Below are positions 1 through 8,375 of a stretch of DNA of 64,000 nucleotides, piece by piece. Numbering within the stretch: position 1 is the stretch's first letter; every line of letters begins with the position of its first letter. The notes beneath the pieces are model-generated. The model did no database searches, was not told the DNA's origin, and saw nothing but the letters and a program-made list of their open reading frames with translations. The DNA is from CAWBCI01 sp963787195 (GTDB taxonomy: Bacteria; Bacteroidota; Bacteroidia; Bacteroidales; JAGOPY01). Location: NCBI GenBank assembly GCA_963787195.1, contig CAWBCI010000031.1, positions 1-64,000 of the forward strand, given 5' to 3'. A program made the translations under genes and the position numbers.

Positions 1-812
1 GCAAGCTGAAAAAGCAGTCACCCGGCACTTATAAGGGTATTATTCCTGTTGATTTCGCCGGCTATCCGATCGATCTTGAGGAACTCAGAAAAATTGCAGA
101 TAAATACGGGCTTTGGATCCTGGAAGATTCCTGTCATGCCCCCGGCGGAAGTTTCATTACTTCCAGGAATGAAGTATCCAATTGTGGAAGTTGTGAATAT
201 AGCGAACTGGCCATTTTTTCATTTCATCCGGTTAAACATATTACTACCGGCGAAGGAGGAATGGTGACTACAAATGATCAAGAACTTTACACTAAACTGA
301 AGCTTTTCCGTACACATGGTATTACTAAGCAGGAGGACCTCCTTTCACAGAATCCCGGGGGATGGTATTACGAAATGCTTGAACTGGGTTATAATTACCG
401 GATGACCGATATTCAGGCTGCTTTGGGGATAAGCCAGTTGAAACGGGCTGAGCAAAACATACAAAGGCGAATAGAAATCGCAGTAAGGTATGACAGGGAA
501 TTTGCAGGTAGTTCATTGAGATTACAAAATCGTCGTCCCGGGTTTAAGAATGCATTCCATTTATATGTTATACAGGTTGACGACCGCAAAGGACTTTATA
601 ATTTTCTACAGGAGAAGCAAATTTTTTCGCAGGTGCATTATATTCCGGTCCACCTCTTGCCTTATTATCAGCGTTTGGGTTGGAAAAAAGGTGATTTCCC
701 GATAGCCGAGGAATATTACGAGCACTGCCTGAGCCTTCCCATGTACCCTACACTTACGGATGATGAGCAAAGCTATGTTATTGACAGTGTAAAAGAATTC
801 CTGCAGCGATGA
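1..812 (+). CDS. pseC: PseC-type aminotransferase, 5' end cut by window edge
   Basis: PLP-dependent aminotransferase of the DegT/DnrJ/EryC1/StrS family, in the pseudaminic acid branch (UDP-4-amino-4,6-dideoxy-N-acetyl-beta-L-altrosamine transaminase). The frame is open from base 3, so 269 C-terminal residues of a usual ~380 are visible and the start lies outside. Visible are the EDSCHAPGG segment that contacts PLP and the FSFHPVKHITTGEGGM block, whose lysine (codon 234-236) should form the Schiff base; this block is close to the PseC signature. It overlaps pseF by 4 bases (ATGA at 809-812), so the two are translationally coupled. The ATG at 261 is internal, not a start. PseC is preferred over other sugar aminotransferases because pseF, pseG/H and pseI follow directly. 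Confidence 0.9.
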   Translation, partial: KLKKQSPGTYKGIIPVDFAGYPIDLEELRKIADKYGLWILEDSCHAPGGSFITSRNEVSNCGSCEYSELAIFSFHPVKHITTGEGGMVTTNDQELYTKLKLFRTHGITKQEDLLSQNPGGWYYEMLELGYNYRMTDIQAALGISQLKRAEQNIQRRIEIAVRYDREFAGSSLRLQNRRPGFKNAFHLYVIQVDDRKGLYNFLQEKQIFSQVHYIPVHLLPYYQRLGWKKGDFPIAEEYYEHCLSLPMYPTLTDDEQSYVIDSVKEFLQR

Positions 813-1501
813 AAAAGATAGCCATAATCCCGGCCAGGGGGGGAAGTAAAAGAATCCCCAATAAAAACATCCGCTTGTTTTTAGGAAAACCTATTATATC
901 TTACCCTATCCGGGCTGCTCTCAATTCAGGGCTCTTCGAGGAGGTTATGGTATCTACCGATTCGGTACTTATTGCTGATGTCGCCAAAGAGTATGGGGCA
1001 AAAGTGCCCTTTACAAGAAGTCCTGAAAATGCAACTGACCTTGCTCCTCTTAAAGATGTTATTCTGGAAGTTTTAAATAATTATTCAAGCAAAGGAACTA
1101 AGTTCGATTATTTCTGCTGCCTGCTCCCGGCCTCCCCATTGATCAAAGCAGAAAGGCTGACTGAATCCTTCCAATCCTTGATCGATAATAATTCCAGCTC
1201 CCTGATCCCGGTCGTAAAATATTCACATCCTGTACAGAGGGCATTCAGGATCAATGAATCAGGCATTCTTGAGATGATGTGGCCGGAGAATTCATTAAAA
1301 CGTACCCAGGACCTGGAAAGTACTTATCATGATTCAGGATCTTTTTACTGGGCACTGACGAATTCCTTTGAAAAGGAGAATACTTTTTTCACCACGAATT
1401 GTATGCCTATGGTACTGCCGGAATCTGAAGTACAGGATATTGATGATGAACAAGACTGGCTGATGGCAGAAATGAAATTTCAGCAGCTGTTCTCCAGATG
1501 A
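809..1501 (+). CDS. pseF: Pseudaminic acid cytidylyltransferase PseF
   Basis: Activates pseudaminic acid with CTP to give CMP-pseudaminic acid, the last cytoplasmic step before glycosyl transfer. The 230-residue protein is a full-length member of the CMP-NeuA/KdsB-like nucleotidyltransferase family: the N-terminal IIPARGGSKRIPNKNIR signature (residues 6-22) binds CTP, followed by a conserved SYPIRAAL segment and a DSGSFYWA stretch typical of PseF. It is coupled to both neighbours by 4-base ATGA overlaps (809-812 and 1498-1501). The CMP-legionaminate homologue is the main alternative; the PseC/PseI neighbours favour the pseudaminic version. Confidence 0.9.
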   Translation: MKKIAIIPARGGSKRIPNKNIRLFLGKPIISYPIRAALNSGLFEEVMVSTDSVLIADVAKEYGAKVPFTRSPENATDLAPLKDVILEVLNNYSSKGTKFDYFCCLLPASPLIKAERLTESFQSLIDNNSSSLIPVVKYSHPVQRAFRINESGILEMMWPENSLKRTQDLESTYHDSGSFYWALTNSFEKENTFFTTNCMPMVLPESEVQDIDDEQDWLMAEMKFQQLFSR

Positions 1502-2979
1502 GTCAAAAGAAAAAAATAATTTTTCGTGCCAACTCCAGTCCCGAAACAGGAATGGGTCATATCAGCCGATGCCTGGCTTTGGCTGAAATGCTCAATGAAA
1601 AATATACTTGTTCCCTGGTTAGTAATACTCATCCGGCAACTTTATCAGAAGAAGTAAATTCTGTTTTTAGTAATACAATGTATTTTGAACAAAGCGGGGA
1701 AAATGATCAGGACTTCCAGGAATCTTTGACGGAAAATGATATAGTGGTCCTGGATGGATATAATTTCGATACAAATTATCAGAAAAACATAAAAGCAAAA
1801 GGAGCACTTCTTGTCTGTATCGATGATCTGGCTGAAATGCATTTCGTTGCAGACGCAGTGATCAATCATGCCGGTATCGCGAATATGGCAATGTATTCCA
1901 CTGAACCCTATACCCGACTTTACCTGGGTTTAGATTATGCTATTATCAGAAAAGCTTTCCTGGAAAATAATAATGACTCATCTGAAAAAGAATATGATAT
2001 TCTGGTCTTGCTAGGAGCTAGTCAGCAAGATGGATTACTGAACAAAATTTTAAATTCCGCATTAAATTCAGGTCCGGATTATAAAATAGCTGTAGTCAGC
2101 AATAGTCAAACTAGTCAGGCACTCTGGAAGAATGTTACAAATGTGGAATTTTTCAGCCGACTTAATGCTGCCCAGGTCAGCAGACTAATGCTAAGGTCAC
2201 GAATTGGTATACTGCCTTCAAGTACAGTTTCAATTGAAGCCGTGGCTTGTCGACTGCCATTTATAAGTGGTTATCTTGTAGACAATCAATTTTATATCTA
2301 TAAAAGCCTGGAAAGCAAAGGTCTGGCCAAATGTATTGGGGACCTGAGAACATTGGAAAGAGGAGAATTATTGTCGGGAATAGCTGATTTGCTTTCTAAT
2401 GAAAGCTCCAGTCACAATATTATTAGTAATCAGGAAAAGGCTTTGGATAAAAGGTCAGCAAACAGACTAATTGAAGTTTTTGATGATCTTTCAGGGATGA
2501 TGGATATAAAATTAAGAAAAGCCGGACCGGCCGACATGGACTTGATCTATAGCTGGAATAATGAACCTTCTGTCAGGGCAAATTCCTTTAATACTGATCC
2601 AATTAGCCCAGAGGAACACAGGCAATGGTTCCACAGAAAAATGGCTGATCCTGCTTTCTTTTTATATATTTTTGAAGATAATCGTCAAAATATAGGCCTG
2701 GTTAAAATTGATAAAGGCCCAAATACCATTATTGGGGTAACCATTCCTGAAGAGCAGCGGGGTAAGGGTTATAGCGCCAAGATTCTCAGGCTGGCTATTA
2801 ATGAATTCTGGAAGTATCATGATGAAGATATCCTGGCATACATTAAAACGGAAAATCTAATTTCCATCAAGACATTTACCCGATGTGGTTTTGTTTTTTT
2901 AAGAAAAGAAAAATTCAAAGACCAGGAATCTGTAATATTAAAGATCTCAAAATATGAAAATCGGACATCACGATCTTGA
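1498..2979 (+). CDS. pseG: PseG-PseH fusion: UDP-sugar hydrolase plus N-acetyltransferase
   Basis: Bifunctional 493-residue protein covering two steps of pseudaminic acid synthesis. Residues 1 to about 330 resemble PseG, the hydrolase that removes UDP from UDP-2,4-diacetamido-2,4,6-trideoxy-beta-L-altropyranose; the start carries the glycosyltransferase-B-like motif SSPETGMGHISRCLALAE, with the GMGH that marks PseG. From about residue 335 (codon at 2500) a GNAT domain begins with IKLRKAGPADMDLIYSWNNE and has the acetyl-CoA loop region GVTIPEEQRGKGYSAKILRL; this fits PseH, which acetylates the 4-amino group. The pathway order is H before G, so the fusion could channel substrate. It overlaps pseF by 4 bases and pseI by 26. 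The domain assignment is by motif; the separate activities are inferred. Confidence 0.88.
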   Translation: MSQKKKIIFRANSSPETGMGHISRCLALAEMLNEKYTCSLVSNTHPATLSEEVNSVFSNTMYFEQSGENDQDFQESLTENDIVVLDGYNFDTNYQKNIKAKGALLVCIDDLAEMHFVADAVINHAGIANMAMYSTEPYTRLYLGLDYAIIRKAFLENNNDSSEKEYDILVLLGASQQDGLLNKILNSALNSGPDYKIAVVSNSQTSQALWKNVTNVEFFSRLNAAQVSRLMLRSRIGILPSSTVSIEAVACRLPFISGYLVDNQFYIYKSLESKGLAKCIGDLRTLERGELLSGIADLLSNESSSHNIISNQEKALDKRSANRLIEVFDDLSGMMDIKLRKAGPADMDLIYSWNNEPSVRANSFNTDPISPEEHRQWFHRKMADPAFFLYIFEDNRQNIGLVKIDKGPNTIIGVTIPEEQRGKGYSAKILRLAINEFWKYHDEDILAYIKTENLISIKTFTRCGFVFLRKEKFKDQESVILKISKYENRTSRS

Positions 2980-4000
2980 TAAAGATGGTTGCCTTATAAT
3001 AGGGGAATTATCGGCCAATCATCATCAGGATTTGCAAATTGCAATTAATTCCATTCGTGCAATAGCAAAAACCGGTGCAAATGCTGTTAAATTACAGACT
3101 TACACTCCCGATACCATCACGATAGAATGTGACAATGATTTTTTTCGTATTGGCAGCGGCACTATTTGGGATGGCCGAACCCTTTATGATCTCTATAAAG
3201 AAGCTTATACTCCATGGGAATGGCACGAAGATCTTTTCAGGGTTGCCAGGGAGGAAGGGCTATTATGCTTTTCTACTCCATTTGATAATAGTGCTGTTGA
3301 TTTCCTCGAAAAGTTTAAGCCGCCTGCATACAAAATTGCTTCGTTTGAAATTACAGATACAGCTCTGATAAGTTATGTGGCATTAAAAGGCAAACCAATT
3401 ATAATATCGACAGGCATTGCCGAAAAAGAAGATATTGAACTGGCTATTAAAGTTTGCCGGGAAGCCGGTAACAATGAAATTGTATTACTTAAATGTACTT
3501 CATCTTATCCCGCACCCATTGAAGAGGCCAACCTACTGACCATGAAGGATATGAATAAAACCTTCGGAGTCATTACAGGATTATCCGACCATACTATGGG
3601 AATTACAGCCCCAATAGTTGCAGCTACTCTCGGTGCAAAAGTCATAGAGAAACACTTCATCCTCGACAGGTCAATCGGTGGACCGGATGCGGCTTTTTCC
3701 CTTGAGCCAACTGAGTTTTCAAATATGGTCCAAGGTGTCAGGGAAGCTGAAAAAGCTTTGGGAGAGGTCACTTACGCCCTGACTGAAAAAAGCCGGTCAG
3801 GAAGGGTTTTTGCCCGATCCCTTTTCGTTGTGAAAGATATCCGGAAAGGAGAGGAATTCTCTAGCGAAAATATCCGGTCTATAAGGCCTGGCTATGGACT
3901 TCTTCCCAGGTTTCTGGATGAGGTAATCGGGAAAACAGCTGAGAGGGACATTAAAAGAGGGACTCCCCTGAGTTGGGACATGATATCGGGAGAGAGATAA
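2954..4000 (+). CDS. pseI: Pseudaminic acid synthase PseI
   Basis: Condenses 2,4-diacetamido-2,4,6-trideoxy-L-altrose with phosphoenolpyruvate to form pseudaminic acid. The 348-residue length matches the NeuB/PseI family. An N-terminal TIM barrel contains IGELSANHHQ, GANAVKLQTYTPDTIT and TIWDGRTLYDLYKEAYTPW, the last being characteristic of PseI rather than NeuB or LegI; the metal-binding and catalytic HF-rich segment KVIEKHFILDRSIGGPDAAFS follows. The C-terminal SAF (antifreeze-like) domain spans about residues 285-345. The start lies inside the 3' end of pseGH (26-base overlap), so expression is probably coupled. Confidence 0.93.
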   Translation: MKIGHHDLDKDGCLIIGELSANHHQDLQIAINSIRAIAKTGANAVKLQTYTPDTITIECDNDFFRIGSGTIWDGRTLYDLYKEAYTPWEWHEDLFRVAREEGLLCFSTPFDNSAVDFLEKFKPPAYKIASFEITDTALISYVALKGKPIIISTGIAEKEDIELAIKVCREAGNNEIVLLKCTSSYPAPIEEANLLTMKDMNKTFGVITGLSDHTMGITAPIVAATLGAKVIEKHFILDRSIGGPDAAFSLEPTEFSNMVQGVREAEKALGEVTYALTEKSRSGRVFARSLFVVKDIRKGEEFSSENIRSIRPGYGLLPRFLDEVIGKTAERDIKRGTPLSWDMISGER

Positions 4001-4045
4001 AATCAGGCTTAATACAATAAAAGGTATAAATTTGACATTGAATAT

Positions 4046-5581
4046 GTGTCAAAGACTTTTCAGTATCAATTTACATCTATCAACACATTGGGAATAATCC
4101 AGCGACAAGCCATTAAAGGCACTATATATTTGTACATCGGGGTGATAATCGGTTTTGTCACCACCGCGCTGATATTTCCCCGTATTCTTACAAAGGAACA
4201 AATCGGTCTCCTTAGCCTGCTGATCTCCTACTCCGTTATATTTGCGCAATTTGCCAGTCTTGGTACAAGCCGGATCGTGATCATCATTTTTCCCTATTTT
4301 AAAAGCAAGGAACATAAACACCATGGTTTATTGTTCCTGATGCTGGCCATTACTGCAGCCGGATTTGTACTATCTATGCTGGGGTTTTTCCTGCTCAGGG
4401 ATTATATAATTGAGCAGTCTAAGGAAAGTTCAGCTCTTTTCGTGCAATACTTTAATTATCTCCTGCCTCTGATCCTGTTCACCCTCCTGTTCATGATCCT
4501 CGACAGTTATTATAAAACCCTTCATAATGCTGTAAAGGGAATTATGCTGAAAGAGTTCATACAGCGGCTCCTCTTCCTGGCATTTATAGTCTTTTTCTAC
4601 CTGGGCTACCTGAACTTCAGCCAGTACGTGCTCTTTTATGTGGTCTCCATTTGCATACCTACCGTAGTTCTTGTCATTTCCCTCATTAAAGACGGGGAAT
4701 TCATCCTTAAACCCGATTTCAAATTCCTGAACAAGGACCTGAACAGGTTGATTTTAAGAGTTGGATTTTATGGTATACTGATAGGTTTTTCAGGTATGGT
4801 GATCACCAATTTAGACCGCATCATGGTAGAGCGTTTTGTTGGTCTCGGAGCTACCGGGGTTTATACTACAACAGCATATTTTGCAACCCTTATCATTATG
4901 CCTTCCAGGGCCCTTCTGAAAATAAGCGATCCAATTATATCCCAATCCTGGAAAAACAATGACCTGAAACATCTGCTTTTCATTTATGAGCGTACCAGCC
5001 TGACTCAACTGGTCATAGGATCTCTGCTGTTCATCGGGATATGGGCCAATGAAGGAAATGTTTTCCGGATTCTACCGGCTTCCTACATGGAGGGTCGCTG
5101 GGTAATTTTCTTCCTGGGTCTTGCATTTATGTTTGACATGATCAGCGGTGCGGCCGCCATGATACTTGCTAATTCGAAATTTTTCAAATACCAGGCCTAT
5201 TTCATGTTATTGCTTATCGTTCTGGTAGTTATAAGCAATATTATTTTTATTCCGATGTATGGAATAACAGGTGCCGCCTTTGCCACCTGCCTCTCAAAAC
5301 TGATAACCGATCTTGGTTTATTTCTCTTTCTGAGGATAAAATATAAATTACAACCCTATTCTTTGCGGCATCTCTGGATTATCCTGATTGCGGCTGTAGC
5401 ATACATTGCAGGATATATCATTCCTGAAATCCATAATCTCTACCTCGACATTTTCATTAGAAGTTCAGTAATAACAATAATTTTTGTAGTACTGATGCTG
5501 AGAACCAGGATGCTCCTTGAATTGAATGAGAAATATGAATGGGCCATTGATAAATTCATCAGGCCAATTTTTAAAAAGTAG
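4046..5581 (+). CDS. Wzx-type polysaccharide flippase (MATE/MOP superfamily)
   Basis: Inner-membrane flippase that probably moves a lipid-linked glycan, likely the pseudaminic-acid-containing repeat unit, across the membrane. The 511-residue protein has about 14 hydrophobic segments and the N-terminal form QRQAIKGTIYLYIGVIIGF typical of Bacteroidota polysaccharide biosynthesis proteins (RfbX/PST family). The start is uncertain: the frame begins at GTG 4046, while the ATG at 4044 is in another frame; TTG at 4088, giving LGIIQRQAIKG at the N-terminus, fits homologues better. It lies 45 bases after pseI and 7 bases before the FkbM gene. Function of the transported glycan is inferred from the neighbours. 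Confidence 0.82.
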   Translation: MSKTFQYQFTSINTLGIIQRQAIKGTIYLYIGVIIGFVTTALIFPRILTKEQIGLLSLLISYSVIFAQFASLGTSRIVIIIFPYFKSKEHKHHGLLFLMLAITAAGFVLSMLGFFLLRDYIIEQSKESSALFVQYFNYLLPLILFTLLFMILDSYYKTLHNAVKGIMLKEFIQRLLFLAFIVFFYLGYLNFSQYVLFYVVSICIPTVVLVISLIKDGEFILKPDFKFLNKDLNRLILRVGFYGILIGFSGMVITNLDRIMVERFVGLGATGVYTTTAYFATLIIMPSRALLKISDPIISQSWKNNDLKHLLFIYERTSLTQLVIGSLLFIGIWANEGNVFRILPASYMEGRWVIFFLGLAFMFDMISGAAAMILANSKFFKYQAYFMLLLIVLVVISNIIFIPMYGITGAAFATCLSKLITDLGLFLFLRIKYKLQPYSLRHLWIILIAAVAYIAGYIIPEIHNLYLDIFIRSSVITIIFVVLMLRTRMLLELNEKYEWAIDKFIRPIFKK

Positions 5582-5588
5582 ATAAAGA

Positions 5589-6362
5589 ATGAAGATAAAA
5601 CGTATACTATTCCGTTCTCTTGGAATTAAAAACTATCTGAAGCTGATAAGCAAAATATTTTTTATCTCATACAGAATGAATCTTCTCAGGAAGGACCGGG
5701 AGTATGAATGTCACTATTTTGTCAGGAATCTGATTAGTAACGGCGACCATATTATTGATATAGGGGCTAATCTTGGCTATTATTCGGTAATTTTTTCCAG
5801 ACTTATCGGAAGAAAGGGAAAAGTATACTGCGTGGAACCAGTGAAGCTATTCCGAACCGTTCTTGCTAAGAATATCAGTAAATTTCCTCAGGCAGAGATC
5901 ATACCCTATGCATTAGGTGCAGAAGATAACAAAGAGATACGTATGATCACACCCATTTCCGGTGAACATTTCAGGCATGGACTTACCAAGGTCATCGGGG
6001 ATGAAAAACCTACTGATTACAATTTTTTCTCTACTGAAAAAATGTTCCGCCCCAACACTGTTTTCAAAAATATGGAAGCCTGTAATTATATTAAGTGTGA
6101 TGTAGAGGGATATGAAAATTACATTATTCCATTGATGTCCGATATTTTCCAGAAGTTCAGGCCTATCCTGCAGGTTGAGACGAGTCCGGAAAACAAAAAA
6201 GTCATTGACAATTTATTATTGCCAATGACTTATAAGGTTTTCTATGTTTCAGGAAAGGATTTCATTCCACTTGAAAGTGAAAGTGAAGGCTTTTCAGGAG
6301 ACCTTTTCTATGTGCCTGGCGAACAAATTTCCAGGATAGGGGCATATATCAAGTCCTCCTAA
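5589..6362 (+). CDS. FkbM-family SAM methyltransferase
   Basis: A 257-residue protein with the class I SAM-binding motif HIIDIGANLGYYSVIFSR (about residues 54-71) and the acidic residue after strand 2 in VYCVEP, followed by YIKCDVEGYENYIIPL, the FkbM-family signature segment. Members usually O-methylate sugars in exported polysaccharides. It starts 7 bases after the flippase gene and closes the glycan cluster, so methyl capping of the glycan is a reasonable inference, though the acceptor cannot be read from sequence. No convincing terminator lies between its stop and the convergent enolase gene (29 bases). Confidence 0.8.
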   Translation: MKIKRILFRSLGIKNYLKLISKIFFISYRMNLLRKDREYECHYFVRNLISNGDHIIDIGANLGYYSVIFSRLIGRKGKVYCVEPVKLFRTVLAKNISKFPQAEIIPYALGAEDNKEIRMITPISGEHFRHGLTKVIGDEKPTDYNFFSTEKMFRPNTVFKNMEACNYIKCDVEGYENYIIPLMSDIFQKFRPILQVETSPENKKVIDNLLLPMTYKVFYVSGKDFIPLESESEGFSGDLFYVPGEQISRIGAYIKSS

Positions 6363-6391
6363 AAAAGTCGGCAAAAGCCATTTTTCATTTC

Positions 6392-7684
6392 CTATTTTTT
6401 CAGGTACTTGAAATCCCTGCCCGGATAGTATGCCGAAGTACCCAGTATTTCTTCTATCCGCAACAACTGATTATATTTGGATATACGGTCGGTACGGGAA
6501 GCCGATCCGGTTTTGATTAATCCAGTATTCAGGGCAACGGCCAGATCGGCTATGGTCGTATCTTCCGTTTCACCTGAACGGTGGCTGATCACCGAAGTAT
6601 AAGCATTTGAACTGGCCAGGTTAACCGCGTTGATAGTCTCACTGAGAGTACCTATCTGGTTTACTTTTATGAGGATAGAATTGGCAATGCCCTTGTCAAT
6701 ACCTTCCTGCAGACGGCTGGTATTGGTGACAAAGATATCATCCCCAACCAGTTGTATCTTCTTTCCCATTTTATCAGTCATAAGTTTCCATCCATCCCAG
6801 TCATCTTCAGCCATTCCATCTTCAATGGAGATAATGGGATATTTTTTTACCCAGTCGGCCCAGAAATCAACCATCTGGGGAGCATTTAGCTTTTCACCGG
6901 TCGACCATTTGAGGTGATATACTTTTTCCTCAGGGATATAATATTCGGAAGCTGCCGGATCCAGAGCAATATAAACATCTTCACCGGGACGATACCCGGC
7001 TTTTTCAATAGCTTCAAGTATCACTTTGATAGCTTCTTCATTGGATGCAAGGTTAGGGGCAAAGCCACCTTCATCGCCCACATTGGTTGAATGACCTTTC
7101 TTTTTGAGGACGGCTTTCAGATTATGAAAAATTTCGGAACCCATCCGCAGGGCTTCAGCAAAAGTAGGAGCACCAACCGGCATGATCATGAATTCCTGAA
7201 AATCAATACTGTTATCAGCATGTGATCCGCCGTTCAGTATGTTCATCATGGGAATCGGAAGTGTATGGGCATTGACACCACCAACATATCGGTATAAATA
7301 CTGACCTGTTTCCATGGCAGCAGCTTTTGCAACTGCAAGAGAAACTCCCAGTATGGCATTGGCCCCGAGTTTAGCCTTATTGGGAGTGCCATCAAGTTCA
7401 ATTAGTTTCTGATCAAGTTCATATTGATCAAAGATTGAAAAACCTTCAAGTTCTTCCTTTATCACATTGTTCACATTATGAACAGCTTTGAGGACACCTT
7501 TTCCCATATAGGTGTCTTTATCCCCATCACGCAATTCCACTGCTTCATGGCTACCGGTGGAGGCTCCTGAAGGTATGGCAGCCCTTCCAATTGCCCCGCT
7601 ATCGGAATAAACATCTACTTCGATTGTTGGATTGCCCCTTGAATCGAGTATCTGGCGGGCATGAATATCAATTATTGTACTCAT
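6392..7684 (-). CDS. eno: Enolase
   Basis: Interconverts 2-phosphoglycerate and phosphoenolpyruvate in glycolysis. Full length at 430 residues. It starts with the family pattern IIDIHARQILDSRGNPTIEV, has the catalytic-loop SGASTGSHEA, the general acid segment NVGDEGGFAPNL, the metal ligands in IALDPAASE, SIEDGMAEDDW and LVGDDIFVTN, the catalytic lysine in SILIKVNQIGTLSET, and the SHRSGETEDT signature. It is separated from rplQ by an intrinsic terminator (7711-7745), so it is probably its own transcription unit. It converges with the glycan cluster. Confidence 0.98.
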   Translation of the reverse strand: MSTIIDIHARQILDSRGNPTIEVDVYSDSGAIGRAAIPSGASTGSHEAVELRDGDKDTYMGKGVLKAVHNVNNVIKEELEGFSIFDQYELDQKLIELDGTPNKAKLGANAILGVSLAVAKAAAMETGQYLYRYVGGVNAHTLPIPMMNILNGGSHADNSIDFQEFMIMPVGAPTFAEALRMGSEIFHNLKAVLKKKGHSTNVGDEGGFAPNLASNEEAIKVILEAIEKAGYRPGEDVYIALDPAASEYYIPEEKVYHLKWSTGEKLNAPQMVDFWADWVKKYPIISIEDGMAEDDWDGWKLMTDKMGKKIQLVGDDIFVTNTSRLQEGIDKGIANSILIKVNQIGTLSETINAVNLASSNAYTSVISHRSGETEDTTIADLAVALNTGLIKTGSASRTDRISKYNQLLRIEEILGTSAYYPGRDFKYLKK

Positions 7685-7710
7685 AGTTAATTTTTTAAGT
7701 TGAATTTATA

Positions 7711-7745
7711 CAAAAAAAGGATAAAGCCGATTTAACTTTATCCTT
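7711..7745 (-). terminator. Intrinsic terminator ending the ribosomal-protein run
   Basis: On the minus strand a perfect 10-bp stem AAGGATAAAG / CTTTATCCTT (7736-7745 with 7717-7726) encloses a 9-base loop and is followed by a run of seven T. It begins 26 bases after the rplQ stop and precedes eno, so it should end the long rpsL-rplQ unit. Confidence 0.85.
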
Positions 7746-7770
7746 CATTATTTCGTTTGAGAATCCGTTA

Positions 7771-8370
7771 TCAGGCTTCTTTTTCCGTATCCGGTTCAGT
7801 GGGTTCGGTATCCTGGACCGGAGGAGGAGTATCTGCTTTCGGGCTCGGATCTTCCTGAATATTTTCCGTGCTTTTGCTTTTTGCCGTTGATTCCTTTTTG
7901 ACGGCAGCTGCAGTAGCTGTTGAGGATTCCAGTTCGTCTTTCTTCTTGGTGCCACCTCTTCTGCTTCTGCGGGTAGTTTTGGCTTTGGCTTCGGTTTTGC
8001 CCAGCAGATTATCATTATAGTCCACCAATTCTATCATGGCCATTTCAGCATTATCGCCAAGCCGTGTACCCAGTTTTAGTATACGGGTATATCCACCCGG
8101 GCGGTCAGCCACCTTGGTTGATATATCACGGAATAATTCCGTGACCGCTTCTTTACTTTGCAAATATCTGAAAACCATTCTCCTGGAGTGGGTAGAGTCC
8201 TCTTTTGAACGGGTGATTAATGGCTCCACATATACTCTGAGGGCCTTTGCTTTGGCAACTGTGGTCTTAATCCTTTTATAAAGGATAAGGGAAGTTGCCA
8301 TGTTGGAAAGCATTGCATGTCTATGCGGACTTTTTCGCCCTAAATGATTAAACTTCTTCCTGTGTCTCAT
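7771..8370 (-). CDS. rplQ: 50S ribosomal protein L17 with acidic/lysine-rich tail
   Basis: Large-subunit protein near the exit tunnel. The first ~125 residues are the conserved L17 core (MRHRKKFNHLGRKSPHRHAM, then SLILYKRIKTTVAKAKALR and GGYTRILKLGTRLGDNAEMA). Residues 130-199 form a low-complexity tail rich in Lys, Glu, Ser, Thr and Pro, making the protein much longer than the ~120 residues of E. coli L17; long charged tails on L17 are known in Bacteroidota. Last gene of the run, 5 bases after rpoA. Confidence 0.97.
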   Translation of the reverse strand: MRHRKKFNHLGRKSPHRHAMLSNMATSLILYKRIKTTVAKAKALRVYVEPLITRSKEDSTHSRRMVFRYLQSKEAVTELFRDISTKVADRPGGYTRILKLGTRLGDNAEMAMIELVDYNDNLLGKTEAKAKTTRRSRRGGTKKKDELESSTATAAAVKKESTAKSKSTENIQEDPSPKADTPPPVQDTEPTEPDTEKEA

Positions 8371-8375
8371 CGCGA

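Noticed and set aside
49..267. Short frame over the start of the window
   Set aside because: It is out of frame with the aminotransferase homology, which is continuous in frame 3 from base 3.
6363..6391. Terminator between the FkbM gene and eno
   Set aside because: Only a 3-bp GGC/GCC stem is possible; the T-rich run alone is not enough.
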